In this document: piece by piece, positions 53,996 through 62,678 of the stretch
Layout: each line of letters starts with the position of its first letter
Numbering within the stretch: the first letter of the stretch is position 1
Assembly: GCF_051781005.1 (NCBI RefSeq)
Contig: NZ_JBPWOA010000025.1
Span: 119,832-183,831, forward strand
Reading direction: 5' to 3'
DNA from: Anabaena sp051781005
GTDB lineage: Bacteria > Cyanobacteriota > Cyanobacteriia > Cyanobacteriales > Nostocaceae
DNA: 64,000 nucleotides
Translations under genes and position numbers: made by a program
The notes under the pieces: model-generated
Told to the model about the DNA's origin: nothing
The model's database searches: none
What the model saw: the letters and a program-made list of their open reading frames with translations, nothing else

Positions 53996-55360
53996 ATGGC
54001 ACTGCCAATTGTTGCAATTATCGGTCGCCCAAATGTGGGCAAATCCACTCTGGTTAATCGTCTCGCTGGTGATCAAGCGGCGATTGTCCACGATGAATCG
54101 GGTGTGACACGCGATCGCACTTATCGTCCAGCATTTTGGAGCGATCGCGAATTTTCAGTAGTAGACACAGGCGGTTTAGTCTTTAACGATGACACCGAAT
54201 TTCTCCCCCTAATTCGCCAACAGGCATTAATGGCGCTCTCAGAAGCCTGTGCAGCGATTTTTGTAGTGGATGGGCAAACAGGCCCAATGCCAGCAGATCA
54301 AGAAATTGCTGATTGGTTACGTCAACAACCTGTACCAATTTTCCTGGCTGTCAATAAATGTGAATCACCAGACCAAGGCTTAATTCAAGCGAGTGAATTT
54401 TGGGAACTGGGTTTAGGTGAACCTTTCCCAATTTCGGCAATTCATGGTAGCGGTACTGGGGAAATCCTGGATGAATTAATTAAGCACGTCCCCGATGTGA
54501 AGGATGTCCCCGAAGATAATGTGATTAAAGTCGCCATTATCGGTCGTCCTAATGTGGGCAAATCCAGCTTATTGAATGCCTTTGTGGGGGAAGAAAGAGC
54601 GATCGTTAGCCCCATCTCCGGTACAACTCGTGATACAATTGATACAGAAATTGAGCGAAATGGGCAAACCTATCGCTTAATTGACACCGCCGGAATTCGC
54701 AAAAAGAAACATATAGAATACGGTACGGAATTTTTTAGCATTAACCGCGCTTTTAAAGCAATTCGCCGCGCCGATGTGGTTTTATTAGTGTTAGATGCTG
54801 AAGATGGAGCCACTGAACAAGACCAAAAATTAGCAGGGCGAATTCTGGAAGAAGGTCGGGCTTGCATTATTGTAGTTAACAAGTGGGATGCAGTCGAAAA
54901 AGACTCTTACACCATCTATGACTACGAAAAAACCTTAGAAACACGATTACATTTTACCGAATGGGCAGACATAATTTTTGTCAGTGCCACAACCGGACAA
55001 CGGGTAGAAAAGATTTTAGAGTTGGTGAATAAGGCAGCAGAAGCACACAAACGCCGTGTTACCACCTCCGTAGTTAATGAAGTCCTCACAGATGCAATTA
55101 GCTGGCATTCTCCACCAACTTCACGGGGCGGTCGTCAAGGTAAAATATATTATGGTACGCAAGTAAGTAGCCAACCACCAACTTTTGCCTTATTTGTCAA
55201 CGATGCTCAACGCTTTAATGATAATTATCGCCGTTACATTGAAAGACAGTTCCGCAAACAATTAGGATTTGATGGTACGCCAATTCGTGTATTTTGGCGG
55301 AGTAAGAAAGTCCGGGATGCGGAAATTGGCAATCTCAATCGAGCAACTCGCGTAAAATAG
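53996..55360 (+). CDS. der: GTPase Der (EngA), ribosome assembly factor
   Basis: A 454-residue protein with two consecutive GTPase domains and a KH-like C-terminus. The first domain has GRPNVGKST at residues 10-18, VVDTGGL and NKCE. The second has GRPNVGKSS starting near residue 182, LIDTAGIRKK and NKWDAVEK. Der acts in assembly of the 50S subunit. The length and domain order are standard. Confidence 0.97.
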   Translation: MALPIVAIIGRPNVGKSTLVNRLAGDQAAIVHDESGVTRDRTYRPAFWSDREFSVVDTGGLVFNDDTEFLPLIRQQALMALSEACAAIFVVDGQTGPMPADQEIADWLRQQPVPIFLAVNKCESPDQGLIQASEFWELGLGEPFPISAIHGSGTGEILDELIKHVPDVKDVPEDNVIKVAIIGRPNVGKSSLLNAFVGEERAIVSPISGTTRDTIDTEIERNGQTYRLIDTAGIRKKKHIEYGTEFFSINRAFKAIRRADVVLLVLDAEDGATEQDQKLAGRILEEGRACIIVVNKWDAVEKDSYTIYDYEKTLETRLHFTEWADIIFVSATTGQRVEKILELVNKAAEAHKRRVTTSVVNEVLTDAISWHSPPTSRGGRQGKIYYGTQVSSQPPTFALFVNDAQRFNDNYRRYIERQFRKQLGFDGTPIRVFWRSKKVRDAEIGNLNRATRVK

Positions 55361-55390
55361 TACTGAGTAACGAGTACTGAGTAACGAGTG
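55361..55390. repeat. Short tandem repeat (ACTGAGTAACGAGT)
   Basis: Two tandem copies of a 14-bp unit ACTGAGTAACGAGT follow the der stop codon. A related ACTCAGCACTCATA repeat lies at 55504-55537. Confidence 0.7.
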
Positions 55391-55423
55391 ATAGTCAATT
55401 TTGAGGTTTGAGTGGTTAGTAAA

Positions 55424-55501
55424 ATGAGTAAAGTTGAGCGATTTGAAGATTTGATTGCTTGGCAAAATGTAAGAATCATTGCTAAGGATATGATTTATTA
55501 A
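55424..55501 (+). pseudogene. Truncated four-helix-bundle (S23-type) protein gene
   Basis: An ATG at 55424 starts MSKVERFEDLIAWQNVRII and stops after 25 codons. This is the usual opening of S23/IVP-type four-helix-bundle proteins of about 120 residues, found widely in cyanobacteria. The body of the gene is missing. Short tandem repeats flank the fragment on both sides (55361-55390 and 55504-55537). Confidence 0.6.
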
Positions 55502-55503
55502 GT

Positions 55504-55537
55504 TACTCAGCACTCATAACTCAGCACTCATAACTCA
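55504..55537. repeat. Short tandem repeat (ACTCAGCACTCATA)
   Basis: About two and a half tandem copies of ACTCAGCACTCATA immediately upstream of the EcfT-like gene. Confidence 0.8.
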
Positions 55538-55541
55538 AAAA

Positions 55542-56471
55542 ATGGATTTATTGCGATCGCTCCCCCTTGGACTATACTTAGAACAACCAGAAACTTGGCT
55601 ACATAGGCTAGATCCGCGAGTCAAGTTAGTTTGGTTGTTAAGCTTTCTCACCAGCTATGTTGTAGCTAACAACTATTGGCGGGTATTGTTGGTTGCATTA
55701 TTAATTATTTTTACCTTATTTGCCAAAATTCCGCTGCGAGTATGGCGGCAACAAATGGGCTGGCTGTTGGTGTTATCATTCATGGTGTTGGTGCTGGGTG
55801 CTATCAGCCCTGATGGACTAGCTGTAAATTATCAACCACGCTTACCAGCTAATGAACAAGTTTTAACTCAGCCAGCAACTGCTGAAAATAACAAAGCGAG
55901 TCTAGAGCAAGCCAGAGATAATAAAGAATATAGCTATGTATTATTTCACAAAGGCCCAATTAAAGTAAATCGTCGTTCCTTAAATTTAGCAATTAGCCTG
56001 AGTACAATAGTTTTTACCTTAATTTACAGCACTAATTTATATTTGTTGACAACCGCACCAGAAGAAATCACTTCGGGAATGGAAAGCTTGATGCAACCCT
56101 TGCGGAGGTTTAAGATCCCAGTTACAGAACTGATGTTAACTCTCACTTTATCTTTGCGGTTTATTCCGTTAGTTTTAGAAGAAGTCCAAAATCTCATTCG
56201 TTCTGTGATGACGAGAGCAATTAATTGGAAAAAGCTAGGATTAAAAGGAGGAGCTAAAGTTTGGTTAATTGTGATTGAGCGACTTTTAGAAAATCTGCTT
56301 TTGCGTGCTGATCAAATGGCAAATGCAATGATGGTCAGGGGTTTTACCAGTCCAAATGAGCATCGAGTCAAATGGCAAGAATTAAGATTGAAAACAGGTG
56401 ACTGGTTAGCGATCGCAATTTTAATCGTATTTTGGGGACTGAGGATAGCTTTTGGGACAGCAATTTCTTAG
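55542..56471 (+). CDS. Energy-coupling factor transporter transmembrane protein (EcfT/CbiQ family)
   Basis: A 309-residue membrane protein with at least five helices. LDPRVKLVWLLSFLTSYV is the typical CbiQ start, and LLRADQMANAMMVRGF near residue 260 is one of the coupling Ala-Arg-Gly motifs; the other coupling motif is represented by LRRFKIPVTELMLTL. EcfT couples two ATPases to a substrate-binding S component for vitamin or metal uptake. No ATPase or S component lies near, so the substrate is unknown. About 40 residues around 95-135 form a polar insertion (EQVLTQPATAENNKASLEQA). Confidence 0.9.
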   Translation: MDLLRSLPLGLYLEQPETWLHRLDPRVKLVWLLSFLTSYVVANNYWRVLLVALLIIFTLFAKIPLRVWRQQMGWLLVLSFMVLVLGAISPDGLAVNYQPRLPANEQVLTQPATAENNKASLEQARDNKEYSYVLFHKGPIKVNRRSLNLAISLSTIVFTLIYSTNLYLLTTAPEEITSGMESLMQPLRRFKIPVTELMLTLTLSLRFIPLVLEEVQNLIRSVMTRAINWKKLGLKGGAKVWLIVIERLLENLLLRADQMANAMMVRGFTSPNEHRVKWQELRLKTGDWLAIAILIVFWGLRIAFGTAIS

Positions 56472-56503
56472 CAGGTGATCATCGCACAGAGTGCAGTAAA
56501 TAT

Positions 56504-56533
56504 TGTAGAGACGTTCCAGGAAACGTCTTTACA
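56504..56533. repeat. Palindromic repeat, likely terminator
   Basis: TGTAGAGACGTTCC and GGAAACGTCTTTACA form an inverted repeat between the convergent ecfT-like and cysK genes. It resembles the TGTAGAGACGTT palindromes scattered in many cyanobacterial genomes. Its position suggests it ends transcription from both sides. Confidence 0.7.
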
Positions 56534-56554
56534 GGGCATTCAAGCCACGCATAT

Positions 56555-57496
56555 TTAATTTTTTAATTCTTGAAACATCGCCGTACTCAGATAGCGTTCA
56601 CCAAAAGAAGGCTGAATCATGACAATTAACTTACCTGCATTTTCTGGGCGTTGACCTACTTGAATAGCAGCACACAAAGCCGCACCAGATGATATCCCTG
56701 ATAATAAACCTTCTTCTTTAGCTAATCTTCTACCATAAGACATCGCTTGGTCATCACTAACCCGAATCACCTCATCAATCAATTCTTGACGCAACACATC
56801 TGGGACAAATCCCGCACCAATCCCTTGAATTTTATGGGAACCGGGTTCACCTCCAGAAAGAACGGGACTGTTGCTAGGTTCAACCGCAATCACTTGAAAA
56901 CTTGGTTTGCGTTGTTTAAGTATCTCTGCAATACCAGTAATCGTTCCCCCAGTTCCTACCCCAGCAATTAATATATCTGCTTCCCCATCAGTATCCGCCC
57001 AAATTTCCTCAGCTGTCGTTTCTCGGTGAACTTTGGGGTTAGCTGGGTTGCAAAATTGTTGCAGCATAAAGGTATTGGGAGTGTTAGCCACAATTTCCTC
57101 AGCTTTGCTAATTGCGCCCCGCATTCCTTGGGGGCCTGGTGTCAACTCCAAAGTTGCACCATAAGCACGCAACATTGAGCGTCTTTCTTGGCTCATGGTT
57201 TCTGGCATTGTTAAAATCAATTTGTAACCACGAGCCGCAGCTACCATTGCTAAAGCTATTCCTGTATTCCCTGAAGTTGGTTCAACTAAAACGGTTTTTC
57301 CTGGAGTAATTAAACCATCTGCTTCGGCTGAAAGTACCATACTCAACCCAATACGGTCTTTGACTGAAGCGGCTGGGTTCATGCTTTCTAGTTTGACAAC
57401 TATTCTGGCAACTACTCCCTCCGCTTGGGGAATTTTGTTCAGCTGAATTAAGGGGGTTTTGCCAATAAGTTCTGTTACGTCTTTAGCAATTCGCAT
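56555..57496 (-). CDS. cysK: Cysteine synthase A (O-acetylserine sulfhydrylase)
   Basis: A 313-residue PLP enzyme making cysteine from O-acetylserine and sulfide. The PLP lysine is K46 in ASVKDRIG; the phosphate and substrate loops are PTSGNTGIALA and GVGTGGTITGIA; LLSGISSGAALC binds the PLP ring nitrogen. Length and motifs are standard for CysK rather than CysM. It has a long upstream region with no gene. Confidence 0.95.
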   Translation of the reverse strand: MRIAKDVTELIGKTPLIQLNKIPQAEGVVARIVVKLESMNPAASVKDRIGLSMVLSAEADGLITPGKTVLVEPTSGNTGIALAMVAAARGYKLILTMPETMSQERRSMLRAYGATLELTPGPQGMRGAISKAEEIVANTPNTFMLQQFCNPANPKVHRETTAEEIWADTDGEADILIAGVGTGGTITGIAEILKQRKPSFQVIAVEPSNSPVLSGGEPGSHKIQGIGAGFVPDVLRQELIDEVIRVSDDQAMSYGRRLAKEEGLLSGISSGAALCAAIQVGQRPENAGKLIVMIQPSFGERYLSTAMFQELKN

Positions 57497-58557
57497 TTAT
57501 TAACTCCTAATATTCTAAATATTACTTCTCTGTCTTTAGTTATAATAATATGTTTTTACTTATTTAATTTGTATTTAAGTAACAGTTAGTTAATTAAATA
57601 TTGTTTTTGCCGGAAATGGTTATGATGACTGGGTTTTGAGTAAATAGCATAATGGTACACAGCGCTAGAAGACTGATAATTTGCTACTAAACTTGTATCA
57701 ATTATTTTGGGTCTAGGTGTAATTTTTCAGGTCATATAAGTCAGAAGAATTTAGTGATGTCAAGGTAATATCATCGAATTTAAGAATTTTAATTGTTTTT
57801 TTGAGTTGTTTAGTTTATTTTTAATTCAGGTCTACTTTGTCATGATATATTGTCATTTGAGTACAAGTTTTGAGGGACACTAATCACCATTAAATATCCT
57901 CAAACATCAGCCACTAAAGCATTAAGTTGAGTACAAAAATCCCCGTCCCCCACCGGATAAATGCTAGTACCTCCTCCTGAAAACACTAGCACCTCTACCC
58001 CAAATAATTTTTTAAAGCCTTACTGAATCAGTTTTATCAGCTTTGAGTACTATGTTAATGATTTTAATAATCTTAATTCGGCTGGGGTAAACTGTGTTGA
58101 AGAGAGGTGACTGCTATAAACGTTAGTAGGATTTACGCAGAGATTCCCCTCTACCCCCCGAAATTCCTAGATGAAAGTCTAGAGAACTAGGGGGGACTTC
58201 TTAACCCTAGTTTGATAGTAATCTCTATTCAAAAGCGGTTAAATCCTGTCAGTATTAGTCAATACTAAATGGAGTGTATTTGGGATTTTTAAATTTTCAC
58301 TTGCTTAGTAATAATTTATGAGTATTTTGCACAAATAGTGGTGATTCATAAATCTGCCAAGTTTAGATTTGAAGTTTTAGATTCACAGATAATTTTTAAA
58401 TTATTTGAGATGCTTTTAAATAATTGGGTGTCATCTACTAAATGTATATTTAGAATCTAATACTTGATGCTTGTTTGAGAATTGGCAAAAGGAAGGTGCA
58501 GCAATAAACCATAAACTATATTTTCTTACTGGGTGAATAGCTACCTAGCAAGGGAGA
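57497..58557. other. Long intergenic region (about 1.06 kb)
   Basis: No ORF can be supported on either strand. The part next to cysK (57497-57620) is very AT-rich and likely holds its promoter. Around 58124-58205 a GTAGGATTTACGCAGAG stretch and a C-rich/G-rich pair (CCCCCCGAAATTCCTAG / CTAGGGGGGACTT) suggest a decayed hairpin repeat. Confidence 0.5.
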
Positions 58558-58563
58558 GTGAAG

Positions 58564-58992
58564 ATGAAATTAAAAATTTTAAATGTGCTAACAGTAGGTT
58601 TGGTTACTTTAGCTGTGCTTTCTCCAGGGATAATCGTCTTTAATTTAATTTGGGGACGACATATAGAGTTAGTTAAGACACAGAATTTATCTTGTCAAGT
58701 CACCAATATTAATAAAGGTTCTGAACCTGCATTTCCCCAGCCAGAGAGCATAAATACTCCCCACTCTCCAGCTAACAAAAAATTATCCAAACATAATTTT
58801 TTTGTGCAACTGCAAATTCTAGTGGAACAGTATAAAATCGCTACAATTTTGCAATGGTTGGTTTTGGTTACACCTATTTGCATTGGCTTAGGCATTATTG
58901 TTTATGACAGGTATCTTGTCTATCGTACTGCTGTTTTAAAAGCACAAGTCGAAATGCTAGAAAGACTTTGGCAACAGAGTATTGAGCAATAA
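58564..58992 (+). CDS. Hypothetical membrane protein (142 aa)
   Basis: Started at the ATG at 58564, six bases after AGGGAGA; a GTG at 58558 would overlap that site. Two hydrophobic segments, LNVLTVGLVTLAVLSPGIIV near the start and ILQWLVLVTPICIGLGIIVY near residue 105, flank a polar loop of about 65 residues. The last 25 residues are helical and charged. No family is recognised. Two small genes follow on the same strand. Confidence 0.65.
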   Translation: MKLKILNVLTVGLVTLAVLSPGIIVFNLIWGRHIELVKTQNLSCQVTNINKGSEPAFPQPESINTPHSPANKKLSKHNFFVQLQILVEQYKIATILQWLVLVTPICIGLGIIVYDRYLVYRTAVLKAQVEMLERLWQQSIEQ

Positions 58993-59028
58993 GTTTCAGT
59001 TTTCTCATCCACCATAAACTAAATTATC

Positions 59029-59292
59029 ATGACAGACGAACGCCAAACACAGTATTTTAATTTGATTGATGAACTGTTGCAATGTCCTAATGGTCAGGAA
59101 CCAGAAATTTTAGAATCTCAGCCGGAATTGGTTGATTCTGGGTTGGTACATTCAATGCTACAAGTAGCTACTATGTTTGCCCATGAAGGAAATCAAGATG
59201 GCGCTCAATTTTTGTTTTTTGTAGCACGGGAGTTAGCTAAACAATTGGGTTTATATCCTGAAGTTTCCAATGAGGTTGCACATCAGGAGTGA
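59029..59292 (+). CDS. Small helical hypothetical protein (87 aa)
   Basis: An 87-residue acidic, helical protein: YFNLIDELLQCPNGQEPEIL, ESQPELVDSGLVHSMLQVA and GNQDGAQFLFFVARELAKQ. The 'L.LI..LL.CP.GeEp.iL......LvD..Lv..m..vA' pattern is familiar from the N-termini of cyanobacterial CHAT- and TPR-containing proteins. Here it stands alone, possibly as an adaptor. The next gene begins at the end of this one (ATG three bases past the stop). Confidence 0.65.
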   Translation: MTDERQTQYFNLIDELLQCPNGQEPEILESQPELVDSGLVHSMLQVATMFAHEGNQDGAQFLFFVARELAKQLGLYPEVSNEVAHQE

Positions 59293-59294
59293 CA

Positions 59295-59606
59295 ATGTTA
59301 TTGACTTCAACTGATGCTGGACAAATAGCGCTAGAGTTCATCTTGGCAGATTGGAACATCTCAGAAAATTATCGAGATTGGTTTACTATCTTTAACTCAC
59401 GGTTAACGGGTGAGTTTTGGTATATTGTAGAATTGGGTGTTGAAGGTTTTCCTGATAAGTGGTTTATCCAAGTTTATGATACAGGAACTTGTGACCCCAA
59501 TTATACATTTAGTTCTCCTATCTCTGGTTCTGAGGGATATCTGGATTTAAAAAATATTCCAGATATTATAGCTGATGTTTTAGTTGCTGAACGCAATTCT
59601 CGCTAA
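59295..59606 (+). CDS. Conserved hypothetical protein (103 aa)
   Basis: Started at the ATG at 59295, with AGGAG five to six bases upstream; a GTG at 59289 overlaps the previous stop. Residues: TDAGQIALEFILADWNISE, LTGEFWYIVELGVEGFPDKW, IQVYDTGTCDPNYTFSSPIS and DVLVAERNSR. A small alpha/beta protein with many aromatic residues, no membrane segment. I do not recognise the family; such small soluble proteins include immunity proteins, but nothing here proves that. A hairpin terminator follows at 59675. Confidence 0.65.
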   Translation: MLLTSTDAGQIALEFILADWNISENYRDWFTIFNSRLTGEFWYIVELGVEGFPDKWFIQVYDTGTCDPNYTFSSPISGSEGYLDLKNIPDIIADVLVAERNSR

Positions 59607-59674
59607 GTAAAGTTCAAAATTTATTTTTGCTATTTCCAAATTTTGAATTCATTATATATGGTCATTATACAGAA

Positions 59675-59708
59675 GTGGTACTTTTATAAAAGTATCACTC
59701 TTTTTTTT
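59675..59708 (+). terminator. Rho-independent terminator
   Basis: GTGGTACTTTT and AAAAGTATCAC pair with one mismatch or wobble, followed by a long T-run. It closes the small-gene group that begins at 58564. Confidence 0.85.
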
Positions 59709-59774
59709 GGAGAAATTCTTCAAAAAATCAATTTAAATTGGTGTTTTGTCATGCTTAATTGACAAATTTATGTT

Positions 59775-60152
59775 ATGCTAAATGGTAGTGATGGACGCTA
59801 CAGAAATATCAGTCAAATGATTGCTGAAGATATCCTAGCTAAAGAATTCACAAGAGTCGTTAACCATTATTACCCTAATACTGGGGAACTACTGGAAAAG
59901 TGTCATGTAAAAGTGATTACCTGCTTCTGGGGACGACCTGCTAAACGCTTTCAATATATAGGGATTTATTGTTCTGAAGACCTAATGCCCTATATCAAAG
60001 CGCAAAAAGAAATACTCAGAGAAATAGCAGGCAATATGGGACTAATTCAGGTGGTTTGCATGAATGCCAAGCGATTACTGCGCGACCCCATGTCAAAACT
60101 TAAACAATCTGAACCGCGTTTATGGTTGGAGTTGCATTTAGTGGCTGCTTAG
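59775..60152 (+). CDS. Hypothetical protein (125 aa)
   Basis: A 125-residue soluble, basic protein: ISQMIAEDILAKEFTRVVN, HYYPNTGELLEKCHVKVIT, RPAKRFQYIGIYCSEDLMPY, VVCMNAKRLLRDPMSKL and LWLELHLVAA. The 'CHVKVITCFWGRPAKRF' core and the final 'LwLelhLvAA' are well defined but belong to no family I recognise. It begins after a terminator and lies 13 bp before the luciferase-like gene, so those two and the following gene may form an operon. Confidence 0.65.
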   Translation: MLNGSDGRYRNISQMIAEDILAKEFTRVVNHYYPNTGELLEKCHVKVITCFWGRPAKRFQYIGIYCSEDLMPYIKAQKEILREIAGNMGLIQVVCMNAKRLLRDPMSKLKQSEPRLWLELHLVAA

Positions 60153-60165
60153 AATATCGTCAAAA

Positions 60166-61167
60166 ATGAAAACAGGACTTTTCTGCAATTACGAAAATCA
60201 TCACCAAGATGCCCGTCGCGCCATCTTTGAGCAAGTTTTACTGGTGAAACAGGCGGAAAATTTGGGTTTTGAAGAAGCCTGGGTGAGTGAACATCATTTT
60301 AATGAATCGAATCTCAGCCCGTCACTTTTGCTGTTAATGGCACATTTGGCGGGTGTTACGTCAACTATTCGCTTAGGGACGGGGGCAGTATTATTGCCGT
60401 TTCACGACCCAATTAGGGTGGCTGAGGATATTGCTACTTTGGATAATCTTTGTAGTGGTAGATTAGCTTTTGGAGTGGCTAAAGGTGGCCCTTTCCCTGA
60501 ACAGAATAAGCATTTTGGGGTATTGATGTCGGAATCCCGTGTGAGGATGGTGGAAGCGATCGCACTCATTCAAAAGCTATTATATGAAACTGACGTATCA
60601 TTTAATGGACAATTCTATCAGTGCGATCGCTTGACGGTCTATCCTAAGCCGCTACAAAAACCAATTCCCGTCTATATTGCCAGTGGTGATGATGATACGA
60701 TTGAATATGCTGCCCAAAATTCCTTCGGTTTAATGGGAGGGCCGCCCTTTTCCCTGACAAGATTGAAGAATACAGTCAGCAAATATCGGCAATTAAATTC
60801 CAGTGGTGCAGATAAATTTCTGTTAGCACGGTTCTTTTTTGTTGCTAAAACAACCGATGAAGCTGTGAGTGAAGCCTTACCTTTCATCCGCAAATTTAGC
60901 CAAAAAATGACAGCTAATTCCACTCAAGTAATGCAGAATAGTCCTCAGCCACAGAAAGCTTTTGATCGGACAAATATCTGTTTTGAGGAAGATTATTTGC
61001 TCGAAAATTCGATTATTGGCGATGTAGACACCTGTCGCGACCGAATCAAGAAATTTCAGGACGAATTAAATCTCGGCACACTAGCGCTCAAACCCTCATC
61101 ATTGTCTCTGCAAAAAAATCGAGAGAGTATGCAGCGCTACAATCAAGAGGTGCGAAATTATGTCTAA
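60166..61167 (+). CDS. LLM class flavin-dependent oxidoreductase
   Basis: A 333-residue TIM-barrel protein of the bacterial luciferase-like monooxygenase superfamily, which uses reduced FMN or F420. Signs: KTGLFCNYENHHQDARRAIF, LGFEEAWVSEHHFNES, IRLGTGAVLLPFHDPIRVAE, LDNLCSGRLAFGVAKGG and IPVYIASGDDDTIEYAA. The second half carries an insertion-poor substrate region. The substrate is unknown. Its last 8 bases overlap the next gene. Confidence 0.92.
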   Translation: MKTGLFCNYENHHQDARRAIFEQVLLVKQAENLGFEEAWVSEHHFNESNLSPSLLLLMAHLAGVTSTIRLGTGAVLLPFHDPIRVAEDIATLDNLCSGRLAFGVAKGGPFPEQNKHFGVLMSESRVRMVEAIALIQKLLYETDVSFNGQFYQCDRLTVYPKPLQKPIPVYIASGDDDTIEYAAQNSFGLMGGPPFSLTRLKNTVSKYRQLNSSGADKFLLARFFFVAKTTDEAVSEALPFIRKFSQKMTANSTQVMQNSPQPQKAFDRTNICFEEDYLLENSIIGDVDTCRDRIKKFQDELNLGTLALKPSSLSLQKNRESMQRYNQEVRNYV

Positions 61168-61531
61168 ACTTCCCCTGCTTCCTCCTGATGATTTACCTCC
61201 GTTGGAGGTGACTAAACAGGATGGAATGCTGCATTTAGAATTTGAACAATCTATTGGGAGGTGCTTCTATCACGCGTGCGATCGCATCACCCAAGTTCTA
61301 TTATCTAACTGTCAGTGGTATATGACAACCAATACCACCACCCTCATGCTGATAATTGACTGCCCAGATATAGTATCTTATTGGCATATAGTCAGCAATA
61401 TTCCCCAATTGGGTAATAGGCTAGAACGGTTTACCAAGGACGCGAAAATTCGAGTTTATCCACCCTTTGGTAAAGGTAAACCCTTTGAAATTCCCATCAA
61501 TGAAATTTCAGCTTATCGAGACTGGTTGTAG
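61160..61531 (+). CDS. Hypothetical protein (123 aa)
   Basis: A 123-residue protein overlapping the luciferase-like gene by 8 bases, so probably translationally coupled. Residues: PLLPPDDLPPLEVTKQDGML, HLEFEQSIGRCFYHACDRIT, TTTLMLIIDCPDIVSYWHIV and VYPPFGKGKPFEIPINEIS. No family is recognised. A hairpin terminator follows at 61551, so the group of genes from 59775 to 61531 ends here. Confidence 0.65.
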   Translation: MSKLPLLPPDDLPPLEVTKQDGMLHLEFEQSIGRCFYHACDRITQVLLSNCQWYMTTNTTTLMLIIDCPDIVSYWHIVSNIPQLGNRLERFTKDAKIRVYPPFGKGKPFEIPINEISAYRDWL

Positions 61532-61550
61532 ATTCTAAGTTATATTTCAC

Positions 61551-61588
61551 GCAAAGGTGCAAACAAAACTGTGTGCCTTTGCTTTTTT
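61551..61588 (+). terminator. Rho-independent terminator
   Basis: GCAAAGG and CCTTTGC with an inner TGCA/TGTG pairing form a hairpin, followed by TTTTTT, directly after the 123-residue gene. Confidence 0.85.
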
Positions 61589-61593
61589 GTATA

Positions 61594-61767
61594 AGAGGTT
61601 GTTTGAAAAGTCTAATTTATTACAGCCCTGGCGACTAGAAGTCGCGGCTATACAAACTAAACCCGCCTGCGCGGGTTAAAAAGACCACTTTTTCATTAGT
61701 CCACGGAGGTGGACTTTGCCTGTGTAGTAGCGAATTATATTCGCCCAAAACTTTTCAAATATCCTCT
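61594..61767. mobile_element. MITE-like element (174 bp) with 18-bp terminal inverted repeats
   Basis: Left end AGAGGTTGTTTGAAAAGT (61594-61611) and right end, read on the other strand, AGAGGATATTTGAAAAGT (61767-61750) match at 16 of 18 positions. Inside are the hairpins GCGACTAGAAGTCGC, ACCCGCCTGCGCGGGT and AGTCCACGGAGGTGGACT. There is no coding sequence. Such elements are non-autonomous and depend on a transposase encoded elsewhere. Confidence 0.8.
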
Positions 61768-61805
61768 AAGGTTATAATGAAATAAAGACCAATAAATTAA
61801 AAACG

Positions 61806-62417
61806 ATGAATAACATTATAACTAACAAAAAACAACTTTTTGACCGTTGGGCATCAAGTTACGATTGGACTTTTCCATCTTTTATTTATCAAGCTATTCA
61901 TAAAAGACTGCTTTCAAAGGTTGAATTACCAGCAAATGCAAATGTACTTGATTTAGGTTGTGGAACTGGAAGATTACTAGATAGATTAGCAGGTCAATTT
62001 CCTGAATTGCGGGGGACAGGTTTAGATTTATCTCCCCAAATGTTGCGAGTAGCTAGACAAAATAATCGTCATCGTCCCCGGTTAATTTATCTGGAAGGTA
62101 ATGCGGAATCACTACCTTTTGCTGAAGGTCAATTTGATGCCGTTTTTAACACTATCAGTTTCTTGCATTATCCTCAACCAGAACAGGTTTTAAATGAAAT
62201 AACGCGGGTGCTTTCTCCAGGTGGACGGTTTTATTTAGTTGATATAACTGCTAAGAATAATTCAGCTTTTCAATTAATGGCTAATTCTCCGGCTGGAATT
62301 AAATTCTACAGTCAAGAACAGCGTGAAAAAATAGGTTCCGGTGCTGGACTTTTGTGTTTAGGTCACTACTATTTATTAGGGCCAGTTTTGCTGACTATTT
62401 TTGCTAAACCAGTATGA
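61806..62417 (+). CDS. Class I SAM-dependent methyltransferase
   Basis: A 203-residue methyltransferase with VLDLGCGTGRLLDRLA (SAM loop), GTGLDLSPQMLRVARQ, EGNAESLPFAEGQFDAVF and ITRVLSPGGRFYLVDIT. This is the Methyltransf_11 pattern typical of UbiE-like and small-molecule methyltransferases. Substrate not evident. It starts about 40 bases after the MITE-like element, which may have supplied or moved part of its promoter. Confidence 0.9.
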   Translation: MNNIITNKKQLFDRWASSYDWTFPSFIYQAIHKRLLSKVELPANANVLDLGCGTGRLLDRLAGQFPELRGTGLDLSPQMLRVARQNNRHRPRLIYLEGNAESLPFAEGQFDAVFNTISFLHYPQPEQVLNEITRVLSPGGRFYLVDITAKNNSAFQLMANSPAGIKFYSQEQREKIGSGAGLLCLGHYYLLGPVLLTIFAKPV

Positions 62418-62678
62418 AGTTAATGGAGATTGGGGTTAGAAAAATATCTGATTAAAATTATAAACTTGCAGAAAAATCGAGATTCTTCCCTCCTCTGCAT
62501 TCCAATCAGAATGGCAAATTATACCCATATTCTAGTTTTCAAATATTCTCTAAATGAATGAAACGGAATAATTTACAAATTTTTGCAGTGCGATCGCAAT
62601 TTAGCTTTGGTCTTGATGCTTTAAATGCCACAATTAATTATAGTCCCTGATACTCCCTTCCAACTCAAAGAATACCGA
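62418..62678. other. Intergenic region, no gene seen
   Basis: About 260 AT-rich bases between convergent genes; one HIP1-like GCGATCGC near 62591. No ORF. Confidence 0.4.
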
